Source of the DNA: Sphingopyxis microcysteis
Lineage (GTDB): Bacteria > Pseudomonadota > Alphaproteobacteria > Sphingomonadales > Sphingomonadaceae
Length of the DNA: 64,000 bases
Direction: 5' to 3'
Assembly (NCBI RefSeq): GCF_012274265.1
Contig: NZ_JAANYY010000002.1
Coordinates: forward strand, 1,364,001-1,428,000
Position 1 is the stretch's first letter; every line of letters begins with the position of its first letter. This document shows positions 1 through 7,319 of this stretch, in pieces. A program made the translations under genes and the position numbers. A model generated the notes under the pieces. That model was not told where the DNA came from. It saw nothing but the letters and a program-made list of their open reading frames with translations, and did no database searches.

Positions 1-61
1 CCGCGCGCGCCGTACCTGCGCTACGCTTGCCCCCCGGCAGCTGAGCCCTCTTGTTCATCTA

Positions 62-91
62 GCTGAACCGCAGGCAACAGCATGGTTCAGC
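62..91. promoter_or_regulatory. Inverted repeat upstream of the RcnB-like gene
   Basis: Two 8-base arms, GCTGAACC and GGTTCAGC, flank a 14-base spacer about 90 bases before the first gene. They could form a hairpin or a regulator site. No match to a known operator is recognised, so this is only a visible symmetry. Confidence 0.25.
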
Positions 92-178
92 CGCCGATCA
101 TCTTGCCGCCGGTAACACACGATTCATCATCCCGGCTGGCCTCTCCAGCAATCGGGACATGAGTTGGAGAATGGCGAG

Positions 179-1135
179 ATGAAAAAAATGTTCGGAGGGT
201 TGCTGATCGCTGCAACGGTCCTGACCCCCATTGCCCCGGCCGCCGCCCAGGCATCGGGCGAGCGCATCCAGTTGGCGCAGCGCGGCGACGGCGATCGCGG
301 CAGCCGCGGCGACCGCGGTCCGCGCGGCCCCGAAGCCCGCCGCGGCAACGGCGGCGGCGAAGCGCGCGTCCAGCGCCAGCAGAGCCAGCAACCGCGCGCC
401 GAGCGCCAGCAGCGCAGCGAAACGCGCCAGCAACAATGGCAGCAGCGCGGCGATCGCGGGCAGCGCGACGCGCAGCGCCAGCAGTGGCAACAGCGCAGCG
501 AACAGCAACGCGCGGTCCAACAGCGCGAGGTCCGCCAGGGCGGCGTCTATGACCGCAACAACGACGGCCGCATCGACCGTCGCTGGGACCGCAATCGCAA
601 CGGCCAGGTCGATCAGCGGTACGACCGCAACGACAACAACCGCGTCGATCGCCGCTATGACCGCAATCGCGATGGTGACCTCGACCGCCGCTGGGATCGC
701 AACAACAACAATCGCATCGACCAGCGCGACCGCCGGTACGACCGCAATCGCGACGGCCAGATCGACCGGCGCTACGATCGCAACAACAACGACCGCGTCG
801 ATCGTCGCTATGACAATCGCCGGAACAACTGGAACCGCTCGTGGCGCGACGATCGCCGTTATAACTGGCGCGACCATCGCCAGCGCTATCGCAGCCACTA
901 CCGCCTGCCGGCCTATTATTCGCCGTACCGCAACCACCGCTACACGCGGTTCAGCATCGGGTTCAGCCTGGGTTCGCTATTCTATGGCAGCCGCTACTGG
1001 ATCAACGATCCCTGGTACTACCGCCTGCCGCCTGCGTACGACGGCTATCGCTGGATCCGCTATTACAACGACGCGATCCTCGTCGATACGTACAACGGCC
1101 AGGTCGTCGACGTGATCTACGATTTCTTCTGGTAA
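179..1135 (+). CDS. RcnB-family secreted protein with EF-hand-like repeats
   Basis: This is a predicted periplasmic protein of 318 residues. Residues 1-25 look like a signal peptide (MKKMFGG start, cleavage near APAAAQA). Residues ~26-123 are low-complexity and rich in Arg, Gln and Gly. Residues 124-210 are seven tandem copies of a 12-residue unit of the form [YW]DRNxDGxIDRR, which resembles calcium-binding loops. The last ~45 residues carry the RcnB signature (GYRWIRYYNDAILVD). E. coli RcnB acts in nickel and cobalt homeostasis, but most alphaproteobacterial members are untested. ATG 179 is chosen because GGAG lies 9 bases upstream; an in-frame TTG at 164 has no such site. The long Ala/Val-rich open frame on the opposite strand is a by-product of the repeats. 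The metal role is inference. Confidence 0.8.
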   Translation: MKKMFGGLLIAATVLTPIAPAAAQASGERIQLAQRGDGDRGSRGDRGPRGPEARRGNGGGEARVQRQQSQQPRAERQQRSETRQQQWQQRGDRGQRDAQRQQWQQRSEQQRAVQQREVRQGGVYDRNNDGRIDRRWDRNRNGQVDQRYDRNDNNRVDRRYDRNRDGDLDRRWDRNNNNRIDQRDRRYDRNRDGQIDRRYDRNNNDRVDRRYDNRRNNWNRSWRDDRRYNWRDHRQRYRSHYRLPAYYSPYRNHRYTRFSIGFSLGSLFYGSRYWINDPWYYRLPPAYDGYRWIRYYNDAILVDTYNGQVVDVIYDFFW

Positions 1136-1163
1136 GTCCTTTCGATTACCCGAGGACAAACTT

Positions 1164-1193
1164 GAGGGGCCGACCCAGTCGGCCCCTCTTTTT
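1164..1193 (+). terminator. Rho-independent terminator of the RcnB-like gene
   Basis: A perfect 10-bp stem (GAGGGGCCGA / TCGGCCCCTC) with a 5-base loop is followed by TTTTT. It lies 28 bases after the stop codon of the RcnB-family gene. Confidence 0.85.
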
Positions 1194-1237
1194 GTGCGTA
1201 GCGCGGCCGTTTGCGATCGGGTGCGAACGTAGCGAAG

Positions 1238-1440
1238 AGCCAGCCCCTCTCCTTCAGGGGAGGGGCAACGAAGACTTGGCAGCTTGCTGCCTAGTCGTAG
1301 TGGGGTGGGGGCCAGCGGCCTTGCGCAAGGCCGCTGGCCCCCACCCGCTGCGACTAGCGAACAAGTTCGTAAGTCTCGCTGCCCTCCCCTGAAGGGGAGG
1401 GCGTGTCTTTGCCGCGAACTCCGCTCCCCACCCCATATCC
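1238..1440. repeat. Family A palindromic repeat, copy 1, with a perfect 44-bp palindrome
   Basis: This fills most of the 410-base gap between the first two genes. The outer arms are CCCCTCTCC/GGGGAGGG type. The segment around 1350-1380 (GCGACTAGCGAACAAGTTCG) recurs almost unchanged at 61084. The core, 1303-1346, is a perfect 44-bp palindrome centred on GCGC. A CTCCGCTCCCCACCCC segment near 1419-1434 is also shared with the 61-kb copy. No gene is seen inside. Related elements are at 14545-14678 and 60998-61180. Confidence 0.75.
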
Positions 1441-1545
1441 GCCGCCCGTCGATCTCCGATCGTTCCAACCGGTTCACCCACCCTTTCCCCCTTGCCGTCC
1501 ACGGCCCCACGCGTCACGATGCCGGATCAGGACAGGGGAACCTTC

Positions 1546-2817
1546 ATGCGAAAATACGGAATGCTCGCGGCGCTCACGCTGGCGCTGCTTGGCACCGCGG
1601 CGAACGCCAAGACCACGGTCATCTATGCCGGGCGCGTCATCACCGATGCCGACAAGCCTGCGCAAGGACCATCGACAATCGTCATCACCGATGACCGTAT
1701 CACGTCGATCACCGCAGGCCGGAGCGCCCCGCCCGCCGATGCGACCGTCGTCGATCTGGGCGACAAGACGCTGCTTCCCGGCCTCATCGACTTGCACGTC
1801 CACCTGACCGGCGACCCCGGCGAAGATTTCCGCAGCGCGGCAGTCGAGCCCGACGAATGGGGTGTCGTTGTCGGCGTGAAGAATGCGGGCATCACGCTGC
1901 GCGCGGGGTTCACGACGGTGCGCGAGGCGGGGTCGGCGCAATATACGGCGTATTCGCTGCGCCGCGGTACCGCCGCGGGCTTCATCACCGGGCCGCGGAT
2001 CATCGCCGCCGGTCCGGCGCTGTCGATCATCGGCGGGCACGGCGACATCACCGGCTTTCGCGAAGACGTCCATGATGTGCTCGATCAGGGCTATACCTGC
2101 ACCGGCGCGCTCGAATGCGCCGAAAAGGTCCGCAAGGCATCACGCGCGGGCGCCGACATCATCAAGATTACCGCAACCGGCGGCGTGCTGTCGCAGCAGG
2201 GGCGCGGGCTGGAGGGGCATTTCACGAGCCCCGAGTTACAAAGCATTGCCGACACCGCCCACTCGCTGGGGCTGAAGGTCATGGCGCACGCCCATGGCGC
2301 GCGCGGGATCGAGGCCGCGGCGGCGGCCGGGATCGATACGATCGATCATGGCACCTTTGCCGATGATGCGGCGCTGAAGGTGATGAAGGCGAAGGGCACT
2401 TATCTGGTCCCGACCCTGATGGCGTTCGAAGGCATCCGCGAGCGGCTCGGCAAGGGCATCTATACCCCGACGGTCGAGGAAAAGGTCCGCATGACGCTGG
2501 GCAGCGTCGGCAAGGCGGTGACGCGGGCCAAGGCGATGGGCGTCCCCGTCGCCTTTGGCACCGACGCCGGGGTGTTCGAACATGGCCGCAACGGCGGCGA
2601 ATTTGCGCTGCTGGTCAAGGCGGGGCTGACCCCGCGCGAGGCGCTCGCAAGCGCGACCACCGTCGCCGCCAGGGCGTTGTCGATGGAAGGCGAGATCGGC
2701 CGCATCGTGCCCGGCCTGTCGGCGGACATGATCGCGGTCAGCGGCGACCCGCTTGCCGATGTCACGGCGCTGGAAAAAGTCGACTGGGTAATGGTGCGCG
2801 GGCGGGTTGCGGATTGA
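1546..2817 (+). CDS. Exported metal-dependent amidohydrolase (imidazolonepropionase/prolidase-like)
   Basis: This 423-residue hydrolase of the amidohydrolase superfamily carries a signal peptide (MRKYGMLAALTLALLG, cleavage near NAK). Metal-site motifs are visible in order: HVH in LIDLHVHLTGDP, a candidate carboxylated lysine in DIIKITATGG, histidines in VMAHAHG and TIDHGTF, and the catalytic aspartate in FGTDAGVFEHG. The family includes Xaa-Pro dipeptidases, imidazolonepropionases and aryl dialkylphosphatase-like enzymes, so the substrate cannot be read from sequence; a dipeptide or cyclic amide is likely. ATG 1546 is chosen because AGGGGA lies 6 bases upstream and the signal peptide begins there, although the open frame extends further 5'. 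It is a monocistronic gene followed by a palindromic repeat. Confidence 0.85.
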   Translation: MRKYGMLAALTLALLGTAANAKTTVIYAGRVITDADKPAQGPSTIVITDDRITSITAGRSAPPADATVVDLGDKTLLPGLIDLHVHLTGDPGEDFRSAAVEPDEWGVVVGVKNAGITLRAGFTTVREAGSAQYTAYSLRRGTAAGFITGPRIIAAGPALSIIGGHGDITGFREDVHDVLDQGYTCTGALECAEKVRKASRAGADIIKITATGGVLSQQGRGLEGHFTSPELQSIADTAHSLGLKVMAHAHGARGIEAAAAAGIDTIDHGTFADDAALKVMKAKGTYLVPTLMAFEGIRERLGKGIYTPTVEEKVRMTLGSVGKAVTRAKAMGVPVAFGTDAGVFEHGRNGGEFALLVKAGLTPREALASATTVAARALSMEGEIGRIVPGLSADMIAVSGDPLADVTALEKVDWVMVRGRVAD

Positions 2818-2829
2818 TTTGCCATAGAT

Positions 2830-2907
2830 CGTCATCCCGGCGCAGGCCGGGATCTCGCCGGTGCGTCATCGTGACAGGATGAGATCCCGGCCTTCGCCGG
2901 GATGACG
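2830..2907. repeat. Family D palindromic repeat between convergent genes
   Basis: Two 27-base arms (GTCATCCCGGCGCAGGCCGG type and its near-complement GAGATCCCGGCCTTCGCCGG type) face each other around a 24-base spacer. The element fills the gap between the amidohydrolase stop and the stop of the convergent GGDEF-EAL gene, so its hairpin may act as a bidirectional terminator. This is the only copy in the window. Confidence 0.8.
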
Positions 2908-2915
2908 CAGGGTGT

Positions 2916-5615
2916 TTAAGCAGCCCGCCGCACCCGCCCGCGCGCCGCTACCCCCGTTTTCGGCCCAAGCAGTGCGTCCAGATCGATCGCCTCGGCGAAT
3001 TTGACTCCGACGCGATTGCCCGCCGACCAGCGCGCCTCGGCGTCGAATGCCTGATCGGCGCCGAACTCCAGCGTCAGCAGCGTGCCCGGCGGCACATTCC
3101 ACAATCCCTCGACCAGCGCGCCGCGCGGCGACATGTTGCGGACGATCGCTTCATATTGATGCCCGCCGCTCGCGACCTGGATCGTCCGAAAGATCGTAGT
3201 CCGCGGCTCGCGCGCGCATTTATAGCCCTGCGCTTCGACCCGCCCGCCGCCATCGCGCAGCAGCGCGAGAACCTCGGCCAGATCCATCGGGCGCCCGTAG
3301 ATATAGCCCTGGACGTGGCTGCACCCGAGCCCGCGGATCAGCGCCAGATCGTCATGCGTCTCGACCCCCTCGGCGGTCGTTTCCATGTTGAGTGCCGTGG
3401 CCAGCCCGACGATCGACGAAATGATCGCGCCGTTCATGCTGCTGGGGTCGGCGGCGCCGAGGACAAAGCTCTGGTCGATCTTGATCTTGTCGAACGGCGC
3501 CTTCTTCAAATAGCCGAGCGCCGAATAGCCGGTGCCGAAATCGTCGAGCGCCAGCCGCACGCCGGTACGCTTCAGTTTCTGGAACATCGCCAGATTTTCG
3601 GGGCTCTCGTCGAGGAACACGCCCTCGGTAATTTCCAGCTCGAGCTGTTCGGGGCGAATCCCCGCCGCCGACACCGCGCTCAGGATCGTCGCCGGCAATT
3701 TCTCGTTGGCGAACTGGCGCGGCGAGACGTTGACCGCGACGCGGTACCCCGGACCGAGCAAGGCGATGCTCGCGCAGGCGGTGCGGATGATCCATTCGCC
3801 GATCGGCACGATCAGATTCGATTCCTCGGCGATCGGAATGAATTTCGACGGGCTGATCATCCCGTCGCGCGCGTGGTGCCAGCGGATCAGCGCTTCAAAG
3901 CCGGTGATCCGCTCGCTGCCGACGTCGACGATCGGCTGATACAGCAACCGCAGCTCGTCCTTGACCAGCGCGTCGCGCAGCGCGTCCTCGATCGCCTTTC
4001 GCTCGCTCGCCTGATTATGCATCGCATCGGCATAGAAACGATAGACGCCGCGCCCGGCATCCTTGGCGGCATAAAGTGCGAGGTCGGCGTTGCGGACCAG
4101 CGCCGACGCCGAAACCCCCTGCCCCTCCGACACCGCGATGCCGACCGAACAGCCGATACGGACCTGCTCGCCCTCGATCGAAAAGGGCTTGGCGAGGCTC
4201 AGGATGATGGCATTGGCGATGCCAGCCAGCTTTTCAGGCTGGCTCAGCTGCGGAACGACGATCTGGAACTCGTCGCCGCCAAGCCGCCCGACCTGCCCCT
4301 TGTCGCCGACGATCTGGGTCAATCGTCCCGCGACCTGTTGCAGCAACTGGTCGCCGACCGGATGGCCGAGCGTGTCGTTCACCGCCTTGAACCGGTCGAG
4401 ATCCATCAGCAGCAGCGCGCACGGCTGCGGCTGGCCGATATGACTCTTCAGCGCGCGTTCGAGCAGGTCGGTGATGTGCGGCCGGTTCGCGAGCCCGGTG
4501 AGCGTGTCGTAACGTGCAAGCTGATTGATCTCGCGCTCGGACCGTTTCTTGTCGGTCAGGTCGGTGCCGCTGCCGCGAAACCCCTGGAAATTGCCAAGTT
4601 CGTTGCTGATCGGCTGGCCCGAGATCGACCACCAGCGTTCTTCACCCGCGACCGCCGCCTGCACCGTCAATTCCTTGAACGGGGTGCGCGACGACAGGCT
4701 GAAGCCCAGCGTGCGCTCCTCATTCTCGTCGTTGCCGATGCGTTTGCGGATGATGTCGGTGAACGGCTGGCCGAGCAGCTCCGATACCGGACGCCCCAGC
4801 CGCGCCGCGACCGTCGCCGAGATATAGACCAGCTGGCCATGGCGGTCGGTTTCCCAGAACCAGCCGCGTCCGGCGCGTTCGAAATCGCGCATCAGGTTCA
4901 GCGCCCGTTGCTGGTCGCTGACCGACAATCGCGCCGCGCGCGTTGCCCGGCGCTGGTGGCGAATATCTTCGCGCATCATCACGATCAGCAGGGCGAGAAA
5001 GACACAGCCCGCCATCGCAAAGGGCCACGACGCGATACCGATTGCGCCCCCCAGCGCGGTCGCACCGGCAAAGGCGAAAAAGGCCGGACGCGCAATCGCC
5101 GCCGCCGATGCCGCGACGAGCAACGACCCGATCTGAATCGCGGTGAAGGCGTCAAAGCTGTGGCGACCGTCGGATATCGCGACCGCGGCGAACATCGCGG
5201 CAGCGTTGAGCAAACTGCCCAGCAGGATCAGCGCCATGCTCGCCGCCACCAGCGCCCGCAATCTTTGTTGCAGAGCGGGGCCCGGGCGCCGCATCATTTG
5301 GCCGACCACCGTCAGCACCAGGTCGAAAAACAGTCCCACCGCCATGACCAGCCATTGCAGCGGCTGATCCAGAAACCCGGCGACCCCCGGCACAAATGCA
5401 AAGGTGAAAAACGCCAGAACCCGGCCGATGAGGACATAATGCCATAGCTGGGCGACGCGCAGCAGTCGCGTGACGAATTCGGGTGAATCAAAGATCGATT
5501 CGCCCGTCGTCACGTCGCCGACCGTTGGCCGGATGATGCTACGCCGATCCCCCAATGTCCCGCTTTTCCTGCTCGTCTGGTCCGTCCGGTGCAGTGGCCG
5601 GATAGGGGTTGCCAA
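2916..5615 (-). CDS. Membrane-bound PAS-GGDEF-EAL-PilZ cyclic-di-GMP protein
   Basis: An 899-residue signalling protein that can in principle make, break and bind c-di-GMP. Residues ~58-215 hold about six membrane segments, ~240-355 a PAS domain, ~370-525 a GGDEF domain with intact RLGGDEF, ~540-790 an EAL domain with intact EALIRW, ITEGVF, DDFGTGY and GYIYGRPM motifs, and ~805-885 a PilZ domain with NMSPRG. Both catalytic domains therefore look active; which one dominates cannot be told. The PilZ module at the end of the EAL domain suggests feedback by the product or substrate. The start is uncertain: TTG 5615 keeps the longest frame, and GTG 5513 is an alternative that still precedes all domains. 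It is divergent from the desaturase gene. Confidence 0.9.
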   Translation of the reverse strand: MATPIRPLHRTDQTSRKSGTLGDRRSIIRPTVGDVTTGESIFDSPEFVTRLLRVAQLWHYVLIGRVLAFFTFAFVPGVAGFLDQPLQWLVMAVGLFFDLVLTVVGQMMRRPGPALQQRLRALVAASMALILLGSLLNAAAMFAAVAISDGRHSFDAFTAIQIGSLLVAASAAAIARPAFFAFAGATALGGAIGIASWPFAMAGCVFLALLIVMMREDIRHQRRATRAARLSVSDQQRALNLMRDFERAGRGWFWETDRHGQLVYISATVAARLGRPVSELLGQPFTDIIRKRIGNDENEERTLGFSLSSRTPFKELTVQAAVAGEERWWSISGQPISNELGNFQGFRGSGTDLTDKKRSEREINQLARYDTLTGLANRPHITDLLERALKSHIGQPQPCALLLMDLDRFKAVNDTLGHPVGDQLLQQVAGRLTQIVGDKGQVGRLGGDEFQIVVPQLSQPEKLAGIANAIILSLAKPFSIEGEQVRIGCSVGIAVSEGQGVSASALVRNADLALYAAKDAGRGVYRFYADAMHNQASERKAIEDALRDALVKDELRLLYQPIVDVGSERITGFEALIRWHHARDGMISPSKFIPIAEESNLIVPIGEWIIRTACASIALLGPGYRVAVNVSPRQFANEKLPATILSAVSAAGIRPEQLELEITEGVFLDESPENLAMFQKLKRTGVRLALDDFGTGYSALGYLKKAPFDKIKIDQSFVLGAADPSSMNGAIISSIVGLATALNMETTAEGVETHDDLALIRGLGCSHVQGYIYGRPMDLAEVLALLRDGGGRVEAQGYKCAREPRTTIFRTIQVASGGHQYEAIVRNMSPRGALVEGLWNVPPGTLLTLEFGADQAFDAEARWSAGNRVGVKFAEAIDLDALLGPKTGVAARGRVRRAA

Positions 5616-5702
5616 TTCCTTACCGCGGGCCGCTCATTAACCCCGTTACTGTGCCAAAATGGATGCTATTCCGTTTCGCATCGCAACTTGTTATAGAGCC
5701 GC

Positions 5703-6731
5703 ATGCCCGCCGTCCGCCTGCTCCCGCCCGACCGTTTTTTCGACCGCAACCAATGGGCGGCGATCACCACCGCGTCGCGCTGGCGCGGAATCTGGCTGGT
5801 TGCCCATGCGTGGATCGTCAGCATCGCGCTGGTGGGGCTGGCCGCATGGTCGCAAAGCCCGCTGGCGTGGCTGGCCGCGATCGTCTTCGTCGGCGGGCGC
5901 CAGCTTGGCCTCGCGATATTGATGCACGACGCGGCGCACGGCCTGTTGCACCCGGTACGCAAGACCAACAATTTCCTGGGCCAATGGCTGACCGGCGCCG
6001 CGATCGGGTCCGACCTCATCGCCTATCGGACCTATCATCTTCAGCACCACAAATTCACCCAACAGGCCGAAGATCCCGACCTGGCGCTGTCGAAACCCTT
6101 CCCCACCACCCGCGCCAGCCTGGGCCGCAAGATATTGCGCGACCTGACCGGCCAGACCTTTTTCAAGCAGCGCATCGCACAATTCGGCTTTGCCTTGGTC
6201 GGGCTGAAGGCGATGCTGCGCGGCGAAACCGCCGAAAAGGGCCGCGCCAGCACCACCGCCGGGACACCGTTCAACAAGCAATCGGATGACGGTGTGACGT
6301 CACCGACCGCCGATGTTGCGGGCGCGATGGCGGTGGCGCGCGCGGTTGGGCGGTTCCTGCTCGTCCAGGCGGCGCTGCTCGCGGCGTCGCTCGCGCTCTA
6401 CGGCTGGATACCCTATCTGCTATGGCTTGCAGGGCTGGCGACGACCTTCCAGCTATACCTGCGCATCCGCAATATCGCCGAACATGCCTGTACGACGACC
6501 GGCAGCGACGATCCCTTCACCCATGCCCGCACCACGCACGCAGGCTGGCTCGCGCGCGCGACGGTCGCGCCATATTGGGTGAATTATCACGCGGAACATC
6601 ATCTGTTCATGGGGGTGCCCTGCTATCGCTTGGCACAGGTTCACGCGATGCTGGGGCACGCCGGGCGCCATGAAGCGATGACGATCGCACCCAGTTACGC
6701 CGCGGTGCTGCGGCAGGTTACGGCGGGATAG
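5703..6731 (+). CDS. Membrane fatty acid desaturase family protein
   Basis: A 342-residue integral membrane di-iron desaturase or hydroxylase. The three histidine boxes are present: HDAAHG (~residue 79), HLQHHKF (~residue 116) and HAEHH near residue 300 (VNYHAEHHLFMGVPCY). Hydrophobic segments lie at ~30-75 and ~215-255. The family introduces double bonds or hydroxyl groups into acyl chains of lipids; some sphingomonad members act on carotenoids or sphingolipids, and the sequence alone does not decide. ATG 5703 follows a divergent intergenic region shared with the GGDEF-EAL gene. It is followed by a palindromic repeat, which may end the transcript. Confidence 0.85.
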   Translation: MPAVRLLPPDRFFDRNQWAAITTASRWRGIWLVAHAWIVSIALVGLAAWSQSPLAWLAAIVFVGGRQLGLAILMHDAAHGLLHPVRKTNNFLGQWLTGAAIGSDLIAYRTYHLQHHKFTQQAEDPDLALSKPFPTTRASLGRKILRDLTGQTFFKQRIAQFGFALVGLKAMLRGETAEKGRASTTAGTPFNKQSDDGVTSPTADVAGAMAVARAVGRFLLVQAALLAASLALYGWIPYLLWLAGLATTFQLYLRIRNIAEHACTTTGSDDPFTHARTTHAGWLARATVAPYWVNYHAEHHLFMGVPCYRLAQVHAMLGHAGRHEAMTIAPSYAAVLRQVTAG

Positions 6732-6746
6732 GCCACTAAAGGGTCA

Positions 6747-6817
6747 AACCGTAGCCCTGAGCATGTCGAAGCGTGCTTATCGGATAGGCGCCCTTCGACA
6801 GGCTCAGGGCTACGGTT
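6747..6817. repeat. Family C palindromic repeat, copy 1
   Basis: Arms AACCGTAGCCCTGAGC.. and ..GCTCAGGGCTACGGTT, each about 30 bases, surround a short spacer ending in ATAGGC. The GCCCTTCGACAGGCTCAGGG core recurs at 26500 and 39650 and, more divergent, at 10971. It lies between the convergent desaturase and asparaginase genes and may form a bidirectional terminator. Confidence 0.8.
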
Positions 6818-6839
6818 CCAAATGCGAAAAGCCTGTCCT

Positions 6840-7319
6840 CTACTGGGCGACGAAGCGCGCCCCGGCGCGGTCCTTCACCGTTGTCGCCGGGTCAAAGATC
6901 ATCCCGTTCATCGCGATATAGACCCCCGGCGGCAAAATCTGCGCCGCGGCCAAGGCAAAGCCGACGTTGAATTCGGCGTCGCTGGCGCGCACCGACGCCG
7001 GCTGCATCGCGCCGGTCATCACGATCGTCTTGCCCGCGATGCCCGCCAGCATCCGGCCGGTGACGACCATGGTATCGGTGCCATGGGTGACCAGAATGTG
7101 CGACGCTTCGCTATTCTCGACCGCCGCGCGGATCGCGGCCCGATCGGCGTCATCAAGTTCCAGGCTGTCCTTGCGCATCAACTGCGTTACGCGGTGCGGG
7201 ACATGGACATTATTCTCGCGCAGCAAATCGGGAATTGCCGTCGGCCCGATCTGAAACTCGCTCAGCGCGTCGAAATAGACCTTGTCGATCGTGCCGCCGG
7301 TGGTGAAGATTTCGATCAT
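6840..7319 (-). CDS. Single-domain asparaginase-like protein
   Basis: A 159-residue protein matching only the N-terminal half of the asparaginase/glutaminase family, whose usual length is ~330. The nucleophile motif TTGGTID (residue ~6) and the second active-site block VTHGTDTM (~residue 76) are both present, followed by the TGAMQP and ASDAEFN blocks. The C-terminal domain, which completes the fold and the dimer interface, is absent. The start ATG overlaps the lysS stop (ATGA), so the two are translationally coupled. The key residues are intact, so it may be a dedicated short subfamily rather than a broken gene; activity on asparagine is not shown. Confidence 0.8.
   Translation of the reverse strand: MIEIFTTGGTIDKVYFDALSEFQIGPTAIPDLLRENNVHVPHRVTQLMRKDSLELDDADRAAIRAAVENSEASHILVTHGTDTMVVTGRMLAGIAGKTIVMTGAMQPASVRASDAEFNVGFALAAAQILPPGVYIAMNGMIFDPATTVKDRAGARFVAQ

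Noticed and set aside
98-937. Long Ala/Val-rich open frame opposite the RcnB-like gene
   Set aside because: It is the antisense reading of Arg/Asp repeats, has no start context or family, and the sense gene has a signal peptide and a family domain.
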